DNA from: Flaveria trinervia
Lineage: Eukaryota > Streptophyta > Magnoliopsida > Asterales > Asteraceae
Assembly: GCA_025506515.1 (NCBI GenBank)
Contig: CM046442.1
Location: 16,955,443-17,019,442 of the forward strand
Direction: 5' to 3'
DNA length: 64,000 nucleotides
Part shown: positions 23,230 through 33,489 of the stretch, one piece after another
How positions within the stretch are numbered: position 1 is the first letter of the stretch
How the letters are laid out: each line of letters starts with the position of its first letter
The notes under the pieces: generated by a model
What the model saw: only the letters and a program-made list of their open reading frames with translations
Databases searched by the model: none
Told to the model about the DNA's origin: nothing
Position numbers and translations under genes: made by a program

Positions 23230-24314
23230 TCAAACAAATGTGGGTAATGTTGTCTCATTTCCTCTTCGGTCTCCAAGTAGACTAGGAACCTTCCAGTGCT
23301 TCCACTGTACATGCACAAGAGGAAGCTTTTTATTCCTTAACCTCTTCTCCTTACCATCAATGATCGCTACCGGTTGCTTCGCATAATTGAGCCGTTCATC
23401 TACCTCAATATCTTCCAGTGGTACAACCATATCCTCGTTTGCTAAACACTTTCTCAGATGAGATACATGGAATGTTGGATGAATTCCACTTAACTCATCT
23501 GGTAACTCCAATCTATAGGCCACCTCTCTTACTCGAGTAATGATTCAGAAAGGCCATATGTACCTTGGGCTCAATCTGCGTCTCTTTTTGAACCGAATGA
23601 TACCTTTCCAAGGTGAGACTTTCAACATACCTCTATCACCCACCTGGAACTCAATCGGTCTTCGCCTCTTATCGGCATACGACTTCTGCCTATCTTTGGC
23701 TGCCTTCATGAAGGCTTTGATCTTTTTGAGCTTCTCGGTTGTAGCCTCAATCACCTCAATACTCCCTAACTCTTTCTGACCAATATCACCCTAACACACG
23801 AGCGTTCTGCATCTCCTACCGTATAACATCTCATAAGGGGGCATACAAATGCTGGCATGATAACTATTGTTATATGAGAACTCAGCTAACGGTAAGTGGT
23901 CATCCCAACTTCCTCCAAAATTAATGACGCATGCCCGAAGCATATCTCCCAGCGTCTGAATCGTCCTCTCCGACTGACCATCCGTCTGAGGATGATAAGC
24001 CGTGCTAATATGTAACCTCGTTCCCATCATATCATGAAAGTTCTTCCAAAATTTAGATGTAAACTGGGTGTCACGATCAGACACAATAGACACCGGCAGA
24101 CCATGACGAGTTACAATCTACTTAATGAACAGATCCAACAACCTCTCGGATGAATATGTCTCGCGGATTGGTAGGAAGTGAGCACTCTTCATCAAATGAT
24201 CAACTATCACCCATATAGCATCATACCCTCATGTGATATGCGGTAGCTTCGTAATAAAGTCCATGGTGATGTGCTCCCGCTTCCACTCTAGTATATCCAA
24301 TAGTTGGATCTTCC
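23230..24314 (-). pseudogene. pol: Element E integrase core, GPY/F module and chromodomain
   Basis: Read leftward, the integrase core starts with EWKREHITMDFITKLPH just inside the N1 insertion (about 24280-24230). [13 protein letters not shown] (about 24080) and [19 protein letters not shown] (about 24000) complete the D-D-E catalytic set. [20 protein letters not shown] follows at about 23830. The C-terminal module shows RPIEFQVGDRGMLKVSPWKG (about 23650) and ELSGIHPTFHVSHLRKC (about 23490). The chromodomain-like tail ends with EKRLRNKKLPLVHVQWKH near 23300, which marks the Tekay type and would guide integration to heterochromatin. Stops and frame changes at about 24100-24230, 23790 and 23540 make it a pseudogene. 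The upstream half continues at 28703. Confidence 0.87.
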
Positions 24315-24319
24315 CATAT
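24315..24319. repeat. Left target-site duplication of element N1 (CATAT)
   Basis: It pairs with CATAC at 28698-28702 (4 of 5). Collapsing the insert with one copy restores an open integrase frame across the site, supporting this boundary. Confidence 0.72.
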
Positions 24320-24554
24320 TATAGATACATGTGTACCTAGTTTCTGAGCTTAATGTAAAATGCCTTTATTGTCTTACACATATATAATAGAATGGGTACT
24401 TAATGAAATACAATATGTGGTTGTGCTTATAATGTTGAATATTTCATTGCTTAGTATGTAATAACACTTATTGAACTAACTATATAGGTTTGTGGTTGTT
24501 TGAATAGATCTAAGTCACATAATGATTGTGCAACATATTCAAACTTAATCATAT

Positions 24555-24755
24555 GAAAATCTCATGCGAATGGCCCATGCTAATGGACCATACGCATGAA
24601 CAACTTCATGGTAATGAACCAATCGCACGACTGAACCAGGAGACTGGATCAGTTGCATGATTGTAACATGAGATTGACTCAGTCGCACGACCGAACACTC
24701 AGTCGTGCGAATGGATCAACCGCATGACTCAATTGCACGACTGAACCATGCTAAT
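24555..24755. repeat. Short palindromic-motif array in N1 LTR
   Basis: Repeats of CGCATGA/CGCACGACTGAACC and CATGCTAATGG lie directly upstream of the TATA-type box (before the K insertion). Matching arrays are at 27838-28035 and, inverted, 40205-40410. Confidence 0.72.
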
Positions 24756-24756
24756 G

Positions 24757-25554
24757 TGCAGGATCGTTGAAGGGTTAGTTACAACACAACAACACAAAGA
24801 GGAGATAAACTAAACTTTGATCAAACAGTAAACTGGATTAACCAAGTGTTAACATACTAAGAACACAAGTAATGCAGGAGACAAAGAACACAAAGAGCAC
24901 AAGTGTTTGGTTTTCAAGAATGCAGTATATTTCCTTCTCTATGTTCTATTACAAGTGTTACAAAGCATATTCGAAAGATACAAGAACATGAGATACTTAT
25001 ACTACATCCTACAGCCAGCTATACTTTGAAAGCCAGCTGGATACAATTAACTAGAGACAAACAAAATCAATTGTAGAGTCAAAAGGTAGATTACCTTTTG
25101 ACTTGTGACTATGACATGCCATAGCTCACATCCTTATCTACTACAAAAGGATAAAGTACATAAAGTAGAAAGTTACAGACTCAAGACCTCAATGTACAGT
25201 TACCAAAAGCATGGACCTTTTCACCAAACCATATAAGTTGGTGACTTGCAGAGTTGCAGCGGAAAGGTGTCCAGCTTTATGGAACAATACATCAGATAAA
25301 GGATGTTACTAAAAGTCTTCGGAAGAAATCTGTCTTCATGAACTTGAAGCTTCGGAAGACTTTGTCTCTGAGGCTTCGAAAGACTTCATCTTTGGCTTCG
25401 GAAGATATTGGTCTTGGCTTTGGAAGATTTCACACTTAGAGTATTTCTATTGCACATGTGAAACTTCTAAAGCTTCTTCTTTAATGCACTTGTGCTGCAT
25501 GCAGGAAAGACTAAAGATGTTTAGGTTGCATCAGCCTCTTCATTAATCTCTACA
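24757..25554 (-). repeat. K-family solo LTR (798 bp) inside the N1 5' LTR
   Basis: It is flanked by exact TAATG duplications (24752-24756 and 25555-25559) and has TG...CA ends. The uninterrupted N1 LTR at 27601 lacks it, which proves insertion. It is homologous in inverse orientation to 46633-47485. CTTCGGAAG motifs are clustered at 25315-25440. No internal region remains, so it arose by LTR-LTR recombination. Confidence 0.9.
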
Positions 25555-25863
25555 TAATGGTTCAGTCACCCGAATGAGAAACCCTAACCTATAAATACCA
25601 CTTAAATCATGGAAAAACGTAACACTTCAAAAACCTACATACTAAATCGTACCCTAGCCGTCCAGAGACATCTAAGAACCTGTTCCAAGTTCATAGATCG
25701 CACTAGATCGATTACCAATCATTCTTAACATTAAGATTCAATCCACAATTGTTTCTACGTGCGTTCTCACTTATTGGATCACCAATAAAATAGGATTTCG
25801 CACTATTTGACTTGGTATACACGTATATCAGTTAGTATTTCATTCAATACATGATCCGAACAG

Positions 25864-25875
25864 TGGTATCAGAGC
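25864..25875 (+). other. Element N1 primer-binding site (tRNA-Met)
   Basis: TGGTATCAGAGC, one base after the LTR end. Confidence 0.92.
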
Positions 25876-25883
25876 TGAGAGAG

Positions 25884-25990
25884 ATGCAGACATCCTCTGT
25901 ACAGAGGATACAGGACTTAGAGGCTCAGAACAAGAAGCTCATGTTGAGGCTCAAAGGATCAAGGATGAGCCACTCAAGATAAGAGAAGGA

Positions 25991-26021
<31 letters not shown>

Positions 26022-27575
26022 GTGAATCTGATGATAGTGATGATGATGAGGCCAGTGAGAAGGAAGAGACAAGGGAAGGGCAGAACAGTGATGGTGATGA
26101 AGAAGGAGATGCAGCTGCATCTACATCAGCTCAAGGTCAAGAGAGACGCACAAAGAGAAACCAAGACCAAGGAGCCTCATCTTCTGTCCCTCCTACTAAC
26201 ACACCGGCTATTCAAGGGAAAAGTAATGTTTAGATACTTATGTACTTGAAAACTCTGTAATTGAATTTTGGATTAATATTACGTGTTTGAATGTTAATGT
26301 ATATATATTTAATGATTAATGTCTTGATTACTTACTGATGTATGATGTGTTTTATATGTTAAATGAAGCAGATCACATATCTCAGCAAGATGAATATGAC
26401 GTTGCTCCCCTTCAACAAATCAAGTCTGAACTTATAATGATACTTGATCTGCAAGGGATAGTCAGGAGGTCTGTGAGTTACACTCCTGAAGAAGGAGAGA
26501 TTATCCACGACCTTACTGATGAGCAACTTGCTGAGATGTTCAGATTGAATCCCGACGAGATCATGAAGGATGCTCCTACAGTGGGCATAGACAGTGACGA
26601 TGAGCTAAATGACATAGCGAGATAGAGATTGAAGATGTCACGACCCAACATTATCCAGAGTACACTGACAAGGAGGGAAATGTAGTCCCCAATCTGGGTG
26701 ACTCCCTTGTTAGTGATACTTTTAAAACACTGGATAAAAAGGAGCAAGAGTCGGAAAAGAAGGAAGACAAGGCCCAAGCCTCAGACGTCGACGTCAATAT
26801 CAGAAAGGCTGAATGGGCAACGTGTTTTGCAGAAATTAGAGCCCAGCGCAGTGCTCCAAAGTCAAATGTCTACACCAAACTCTATAAAGTGAAGAAGTAT
26901 CACAAGGTGTCAGGCAAAATTGTAGCGTGGGCTTATTTTGATGATCTAAATGTTTATGCCGTTAAAAGAGAGAAAAGGATCGAGTACTTTAGATTCCCAC
27001 ACGATCTGAAGACTCTTTCAGGTTTTGAGCTTAACCAGTTAGCAAAATTGAAGTTGTTATATGCTGACCCTCGTAAGATGTCAGGCTGGTTTGAAGCAGC
27101 TTTAAAAAGAGAGTACCACACCTGGTGGGTTAACTTCAAGCCTCAACAACCAATGAGGTATATCAGGAGATCTAAAGTTAATGCCATAACTGGGAAGCCT
27201 AAAATAGTGCTGAAGTGGAGTCCTCCGTGCACGATGTCTAGAATCCCTCTACGGGAAATGCCACAGGACTTCACTCCACACTTGAAGTGGTGGTACTACG
27301 ATTGGAGAACATGCGAGGCGGTCATAGTGTTGAACATTAATGGTAGTATGGAAACTATCAGGGTGTTTTACCCCATGTGGCTCACTAACTTGTCGTCTGA
27401 TGATGTTTACACCTTATACAAGTGGCTACTATTCTATGACTCGCAGGATATTGTACAAGCTCTCCAATTCCAGAATGTGATACGACTCTGCTTTGCTTTT
27501 GAAATACATGCAAGAGTCACAAGAGAGGAGAAGTACAAGAAATATGAGGAGCTCATGAAGAATGTAAGACAGTAG
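25884..27575 (+). pseudogene. Element N1 protein: acidic N-terminus, likely one intron, C-terminal domain shared with the element J extra ORF
   Basis: The start ATG lies only 8 bases after the primer site. Residues 1-24 (MQTSSVQRIQDLEAQNKKLM...) look like a short coiled coil. After a frame change near 25950 the frame reads KDEPLKIREGDDDDDD, an acidic Asp/Glu-rich region (GAT repeats 25992-26022). A likely intron runs 26223-26371 (GTAATG...GAAGCAG) and joins the frames. Exon 2 has VAPLQQIKSELIMILDL and HDLTDEQLAEMF. A one-base frameshift at about 26620 separates the last part. The C-terminal domain contains IEYFRFPHDLKTLSGFELNQ (about 26970), KPKIVLKWSPPCTMSR (about 27200) and LKWWYYDWRTCEAVIV (about 27290), then IRVFYPMWLTNLSSDDVYTL (about 27360). 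The last two blocks align well with element J 30380-30560. Function is unknown; there is no enzyme motif. Confidence 0.72.
26223..26371 (+). other. Probable spliceosomal intron in the N1 gene (149 bp)
   Basis: The donor is AAA|GTAATG and the acceptor AATGAAGCAG|AT. The interior is strongly AT-rich with stops in the coding frame. Removing it joins the upstream acidic frame to the downstream frame without a shift. This is inference from sequence only. Confidence 0.55.
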
Positions 27576-27587
27576 ATGAAACTAGGT

Positions 27588-27600
27588 CCAAGGGGGAGTT
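27588..27600 (+). other. Element N1 polypurine tract
   Basis: CCAAGGGGGAGTT directly precedes the LTR start TGTAGATACATG. Confidence 0.9.
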
Positions 27601-28331
27601 TGTAGATACATGTGTACCTGGTTTCTGAGCTTAATGTAAAATGTCTTTATTGTCTTACACATATGTAATAGAATGGGTACTTAATGAAATACAATGTGTG
27701 GTTGTGCTTATAATGTTGAATATTTCATTGCTTAGTATGTAATAATGCATATTGAACTAACTATATAGGTTTGTGGTTTGAATAGATCTAAGTCAAATAA
27801 TGATTGTGAAACATATTCAAACTTAATCATATGAAGTTCTCATGCGAATGGCCCATGCTAATGGACTATACGCATGAACAACTTCATGCCAATGAACCAG
27901 TCGTACGACTGAACCAGGAGACTGGATCAGTGGCATGATTGTAACATGAGATTGACTCAGTCGCATGACTGAACACTCAGTCGTGCGAATGGATCAACCG
28001 CATGACTTAATCGCACGACTGAACCATGCTAATGGTTTAGTCACCTGAATGAGAAACCCTAACCTATAAATACCACTTAAATCGTGAAAAAACGTAACAC
28101 TTTGAAAACCTAGGTACTAAATCGTACCCTAGCCGTCCAGAGACATCTAAGAACCTGTTCCAAGTTCATAGATCGCACTAGATCGATTACCAATCCTTCT
28201 TAACGTTTAGATTCAATCCACAATTGTTTCTACGTGCGTTCTCACTGATTGGATTGCCAATCAAATAGGATTCCGCACTATTTGACTTGGTATACACGTA
28301 TATGAGTACGTATTTCGTTCAATACATGATG
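27601..28331 (+). repeat. Element N1 3' LTR, N1-type part
   Basis: It has the intact start TGTAGATACATGTG, the motif array at 27838-28035, and the TATA-type box CTATAAATACC near 28064. It matches the 5' LTR up to AATACATGAT at 28320-28329, 8 bases before the expected end, and then switches to N2-type sequence. Confidence 0.86.
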
Positions 28332-28697
28332 AATGAACCATACGCATGGTCCAGTCGTACGATTGAACCATACGCATGGTCCAATCGCACGAATGGGCTC
28401 AGTCGCATCTATTATGGCCTGAGGCCTATATATACCAGTTTCAATGTGTAAAGAGATTAAGGATTTTGAGTGGGAGTCTGCCCGGGGCCTAGGGCTGCCG
28501 GATGAGAGGGGAGATAATGCTTGATCTCCCCTTGCCAAGAGTCTTGATTCTTATGTTGTAACGACCTTGTAATCATTAGGTTTTATCATGAAATCAATTT
28601 TTGATAGTTTGTGTTATTGATTGTCTCTTGGTGTTTGCTGTTGTTTATCCTTCCGTCAAGAACACGCTCGGATGTTTACCGATCCAGCGACTTAACA
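28332..28697 (+). repeat. N2-type LTR 3' part fused to the N1 3' LTR
   Basis: From GAACCATACGCATGG onward it follows the N2 LTRs (compare 37692-38056 and 39513-39878), with the motif repeats, the TATA-type box CCTATATATACC (28426-28437), and the end GACTTAACA. The first 200-230 bp of the N2 LTR are absent. The adjoining CATAC is the TSD partner of CATAT at 24315. Confidence 0.83.
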
Positions 28698-28702
28698 CAT
28701 AC

Positions 28703-29529
28703 GGCTTCTGATCCTTGGCTTTCACTTGTAAACATGTAAGGCACTTACTCACATACTCCGCCACATCACATTTCATACCCGGCCACCAATAATATTTCTT
28801 CATATCTTGGTACATCTTCGTAGCACCAAGATGAATAGAGTATTGAGTTTTATGAGCTTCATCCATAATCTTCACATGTAGATCCCCAAAACCAGGAATC
28901 CACATCCGTCCAAACTGGATTCTAATACCGAGTGTGTTTTCACCCAACTCCACGACCAAACCTCTCATTCTTTCAGAGTTAAGATGATCTTCTCAATGCC
29001 TCATCTTGAAACTCCTTGACTTGATTCATCACATCAGAGGTCATAACCAACTGATAAGCCTTTACTCGAATTGGTTCGGGTCTCTCCTCTCGGCTATGGG
29101 TATTCGCCACCACGTTGGCTTTGCCCGGATGGTAATTGATCTCGCAATCATAATCTTTTATGAGCTTCAGCCATCGCCTCTGCCTCATGTTCAAATCCTT
29201 CTGCTGAAAGAAGTACTTCAAGCTCTAGTGGTTAGTGAATATGGTGCACTTTGTCCCGTATAGGTAGTGCCTCCAAATTATTAATTCAATGACCACGGCT
29301 GCTAGCTCCAAGTCATGAGTGGGATAATTGACCACATGGAATTTCAACTGTCGGGATGCATAAGCTATAACCTTTCCCCTTTGCATCAACACACATCCCA
29401 ACCCCAAGTAGGAAGCATCTGAATAAACCACCAAGTCCTCAGTTCTTTCGGGTAATGACAAGACGTGAGGTTGAGTTAACAACACCTTTAACTCCCAAAG
29501 CCTTCTCTTGATCTCAACCCCAAACAATC
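28703..29529 (-). pseudogene. pol: Element E RNase H and integrase zinc-binding domain
   Basis: This continues E pol between the N1 and J insertions. Read leftward, the RT-RNase H connection begins [13 protein letters not shown] (about 29525). RNase H shows [18 protein letters not shown] (about 29430), [20 protein letters not shown] (about 29310), and LKLIKDYDCEINYHPGKANV (about 29170). The integrase zinc-binding HHCC domain includes [20 protein letters not shown] (about 28850), [15 protein letters not shown] (about 28780) and [10 protein letters not shown] (about 28735). Stops occur near 29225 and 28975. These parts normally remove the RNA template and bind cDNA ends. The frame continues at 24314 after the N1 insertion. 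Confidence 0.87.
29525..29529. repeat. Left target-site duplication of element J (CAATC)
   Basis: Exact match to CAATC at 45013-45017. The E pol frame is continuous across the rejoined site. Confidence 0.9.
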
Positions 29530-30038
29530 TGTTGGTCCATTTGATCGTATTTAAGAACACATGAATGAAGAATCGTTCAATATCAAAAATACAAATCATA
29601 CACAATGGATATAGAAGATTGAATACAATAAGAACTCATTCAAAATAAGACAATGAACATCATAACAATCAATAACATCAAGCACAATGATATTTCTTAG
29701 TAATAACAGCTTTGAAAAGGTAACTTGCAACAATGATTCACGATTAAGGTTTAGCAAGCTTACCCCACAATGAAAAGGATCAAATCTATATATTGCAGTC
29801 TTAGTTTTGCAGTCAGCGAAACTGTACTGCCAAAACTATTGTTTCCCCGGTAGAAACAATAGTTTTGACAGGCTAACTAATCAGCTGACTGTGAGCGAAC
29901 TATAGTTTCACTCACAGTTTTGCTGGACTGCAAACTACATAAAAGTAAATACATACAAAAGGAAACTAACAAAAGACCTATTACAATCAAAAGTAAATAA
30001 TCTAAACTAAGGTGAGTCCAATCTATACATGATCTTCA
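29530..30038 (-). repeat. Element J 3' LTR (509 bp)
   Basis: Minus strand TGAAGATCATG...GGACCAACA. It includes degraded TTTCGC / GCGAAAC motifs (29810-29930). Confidence 0.92.
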
Positions 30039-30053
30039 ATACTCCCCCTAGGT
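30039..30053 (-). other. Element J polypurine tract
   Basis: The minus strand reads ACCTAGGGGGAGTAT next to the LTR start TGAAGATC. Confidence 0.9.
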
Positions 30054-30217
30054 TGGAATTCACATCCTTCACCCATCTTGATGTGTCTTTTCAGCTCTAG
30101 AATCCCTAGTTGTCTTTGATTAATCTTCGGTACCTCTTGTAACAACTTCCTTGGAGGCTTCAGCACCTGATTCTCCATGTTTTCCTCCTGCGTCACGAGC
30201 CCCTTCGGGATGTGCAC

Positions 30218-32648
30218 CTACTCTCTCAAACTGCTTAGCCAAATCCTATACATCATGTTTAGGTCATCTTGAGCGCTTACACTCTTGGCTAATCTCTTCA
30301 CCTCTTCCCTAACACCTTTTATCTTGTTAGCTACAGTCATAAAGAGACTGGATTCCTTTCTCGTTTCCTCACCTGCACCTGCTTTAATATGATTCTCGCA
30401 AAGAATCAGCAGGTCTTTATCACAGAAACTGAAGAGTTCCATTGGATCAAAAACTTTTATCTCAGCACCATTCGTCACTCTGATGATTGCCTCCCCTGTA
30501 TTATTGTCATAAAACCAGTTTTCAAATCTCTATAATCATTGCGAAAGGGGATCTGCTATTCTGACCCTATTCACGGTCCTTGGGGGTTTCACCCTTAGTA
30601 CAATTCTTCCCTTCCCGGTCTCCCAATCCTTGTCTCTTTTTGAACATTTTCTCTCAGCCTTCATGTAACCAAAAGACTCAAAATTTTCATTTACCCCATT
30701 CTAAATTTCCTTCTCTAACAGAGAGTCTCGTTCACTCACATTTGCCTTCAGTCATGGCAGAGTTGCCAGTCGCCTTAAATACCATTTAGGCAAGGTCTTT
30801 AAAGCCTTCCTTTTATGAAAGTAGCTAATTCCACCCCCTCTCCTCTTTATCATGAAAATTTTTAGGCCGGGGTTATAACACCAACTTATAATCCGCTTGT
30901 TAGCCTCTTTCCTACTCAACCCTTCCATGTATTGGAATATGGGAGTTAGTTCTTCTGCCTCTTTCTTCTTAACAAACCACCCATCTTTATCCATCTCAAA
31001 TACATCTTCATCAAGCTCTCCTTTCTTGGCTACATAAATCAACGGCCTCTCATTAACTTCATAGAACTCAGGTTCAGAATCATAGTCTACAAGTTGTTCA
31101 TCATCCTCTTCTTCATCAACTAGTATATTTTCTTTCTCACGACCTCGGTCCACCGACTTCTCCCTCACCTCTTCTTCTCAGCCAGATCCTTCTCGACATC
31201 AAGTCACATGTTTATGAATCTGGCCTCCAGGATTTCCTCTTCATTCTCCTTTCCTGCATCTTCAATTCTTACTTCACAATCTACAGCATCATCAATTGCT
31301 ACACCAGACGTGCCCTCTCCTGCCTTAGATGAAGTACCCACATTTAGGAACGGGTACTTTGATGTATCAGTCAAATCATCTAACTCAGATTGAGTTAGGT
31401 GATTAGGCAGGCCGGATGCAGCTTTCATTGGCAAATCTCCTCAAACAACTTCTTCAACGGACTGTATTGATCAACAAGCATCTTCTTCATTCCATCTATC
31501 ATCTCATCTTTTTTGCTTCTCCCGTATTTCTTGGTTGGTGAGCTTCATCTTTATCATACTCAGTTCATTTGCCAAAGAACTGTTAAGATTACGGATCATA
31601 TCTTCATCTAGATCTCCTCTTTCTTCCCTCCTCTTAGTGAATGCTTGATGTCTCTGTTTAGTTCGCCTCCCTAAATCTGTTGTATCAACTTTCTACTTTG
31701 AGCTCTTCTCCTTTTCTATCCTTATCTCTTCAGCTCTTTCATTTATATCTTCTTCAAAATCATAATCTTTCTCTTAGCATATCTCTTTCTTTTCTTGGTT
31801 GCATCAGATTATTGTGCCCTGGTTTCTTCAGCTTTTTTATTCTTAGATTCATCCACCCGTATAATGTAGTTCCATCTCTCCGGTGGGTACATGTTTTCCC
31901 AGAGATGGGTTATCTTTCCACTAAAATCATGGCGAATAGCACAACAGTCACCAAAGATACAAAGATTCATTTGTACCTGCCTTTTCACCTCCCCGTGTTT
32001 TGGCACATTTGGTATAAGGTCGTCAAAGATCATTTGAAGGAATCGAGGATCCAACAACCATTTATCTTTCTTCAAGGCCATAACAATTCTCATCCATGCA
32101 AGCGAATATCAGTCTGGCTATGTTTGCCTTATCTCCTTTGCAGCACAACACCATTGCTTTAGCCCAGTCAATGTTTAGCCCGTCTGAACCATCTTTACGG
32201 TGATCTAGGCATATGATGAAGATGTGAGCAATAAATCTCCATTCCTTGGAGAGAAAGACTTCTTGATCTCCTTTCGGGAACCAAAAACTGGCCCCTCATA
32301 ACCCATGCTTCTGAATGCTTCGAACACATGTCTATGAGACATAGAAACCTCTTCACCGGAATCCTCCTCTAGCCTCAGAATCCTCGAAACTGTCTCTACA
32401 GTAATAATCACCTCGTGCTCTAAGACTTTGGCAGTAATTCTTTGAGTATTTCCTCTTGTGTCATATTCACTGGATCTCCAAAAATCTCTAATATGAAGGT
32501 CATATATGGTAGTGGAATGAGATATAGCATAAGATATGGGAGATCTTTGCAGCCATCTAATACAGTCCCTAAATCCGGTGGCTTTCGGATGTGTATTATT
32601 CAAAATAGCAGTGATGTTGTTTCTCTCGCTGAACTTTAAATTTGCCAT
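30218..32648 (-). pseudogene. Element J extra ORF after pol, frameshifted; C-terminal domain shared with N1
   Basis: The likely start is MANLKFSERNNITAIL at 32648. The N-terminal part has ISYAISHSTTIYDLHIRDFW and ITVETVSRILRLEEDSG (32540-32360), in the same order and spacing as the element D extra ORF. KWLLDPRFLQMIFDDL (about 32060) parallels D's WILYPRFIMAII. A charged middle with LVDEEEDDEQLVDYDSEPE (about 31110) follows. The C-terminal domain has LKIFMIKRRGGGISYFHKRK and LKTLPKWYLRRLATL (30870-30760). After breaks come GRIVLRVKPPRTVNRVRI (about 30590), WFYDNNTGEAIIRV (about 30505) and IKVFDPMELFSFCDKDLLIL (about 30460). These last four blocks align with the N1 protein. Frames break at about 32205, 31800, 31440, 31200, 30750 and 30540. 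Function is unknown; by position it corresponds to so-called envelope-like ORFs. Confidence 0.75.
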
Positions 32649-32779
32649 TGAAACTGAGATACAATCCAAATGAATTGCATTAGAATAAAGTATGAAGAAT
32701 GAAAACATAAAAAAGGAATAATAATAATAATATATAAAAATTAAAAAATAAAAGAAATATAATTAATAAATTCGTTGGC

Positions 32780-33440
32780 CGAAAATATAGTTTCGCAGTA
32801 TTAGATTTAGTTTCGGCAAGCGAAAGTATAGTTTCGCTAGGAAAAGCACATTAGTTTCGCCCAATCAAAGAGGTAGATTCGACGGGCCGACACTATAGTT
32901 TCGGTACAACGAAACTGAAAATTAGGCAGCGAAACTGTTAAGTTCGCACGGATAGCATAACCTTACAGTTTCGCTGATCAATCAAGAACTTTCGTTCAGT
33001 TTCGCTAGATTATCGGTAGTTTCGCTGAATGAACAACGAAGGTACCGAAGAGTCTCGGTTAAGAATACCCACAATGAGATGTTATCAACAAGATTAAAAG
33101 ATGGTCCTATGTTCGAAACTCACTTGCGAACTAGAATCAACAATCAATCTATAGAAAAAAATCTAAGAATCACAAAATCGTAAGATAGGGACACAGAGAA
33201 GCCCTAAAGTACATCACAGGTCAATAGTGCGAAAGTGAGATAATAATTTCGCAAAATGAGTTAAATAGCATATAGTTTCACAGCCAGCGAAACTATAGTT
33301 TGGCCCGACGAATCTATAGTTTCGCTTGGCGAATCTGCAATTTCGTCAGATGAAACTTAGATAGAAAAGACACCGCACAGAATGAGAATACTGAGCGAAA
33401 TTGCAATTTTGTCTATCCAAACAAATAGCGAAATTATAGT
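32780..33440. repeat. TTTCGC / GCGAAA motif array upstream of the element J extra ORF
   Basis: More than twenty TAGTTTCGCT, CAGCGAAACTATAG and TTTCGG words occur in both orientations, some as inverted pairs. The stretch has no ORF. The same words fill the leader upstream of gag (43900-44280) and the LTR (44770-44905). Confidence 0.8.
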
Positions 33441-33489
33441 TTCACTACACATTTATTTTAATCACAAGTAACCATAACTTAGATCAAAA

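Larger units (their letters stand above)
24320..25862 (+). repeat. Element N1 5' LTR (about 740 bp plus a K solo LTR insert)
   Basis: It starts TATAGATACATG (original TG mutated to TA) and ends GATCCGAACA next to the primer site. It contains CATGCGAATGG / CGCACGACTGAACCATG motif repeats (24555-24755), a TATA-type box CTATAAATACC (25590-25600), and the K solo LTR at 24757-25554. The same LTR occurs at 27601 and, inverted, at 39925-40666. Confidence 0.87.
24320..28697 (+). mobile_element. Element N1: non-autonomous LTR element with a non-gag/pol ORF and a chimeric right end
   Basis: The plus-strand order is: 5' LTR 24320-25862, Met primer site 25864-25875, a single long gene 25884-27575, polypurine tract, and a 3' LTR starting 27601. 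The element encodes no capsid, protease, RT or integrase. Its 3' LTR ends differently from its 5' LTR: near the expected end at about 28331 it switches to the last 366 bp of the N2-type LTR and ends CTTAACA at 28697, just before the TSD. A K solo LTR sits in the 5' LTR. It must have been mobilised by enzymes supplied by another element; element J or relatives are candidates because J shares the protein domain. Confidence 0.82.

Noticed and set aside
24757..25554. Treating this segment as part of the normal N1 LTR
   Set aside because: It is absent from the 3' LTR and the solo LTR, and is bounded by an exact TAATG duplication.
25992..26249. ORF beginning with a run of Met
   Set aside because: Out-of-frame reading of the GAT repeat that encodes Asp in the N1 protein.
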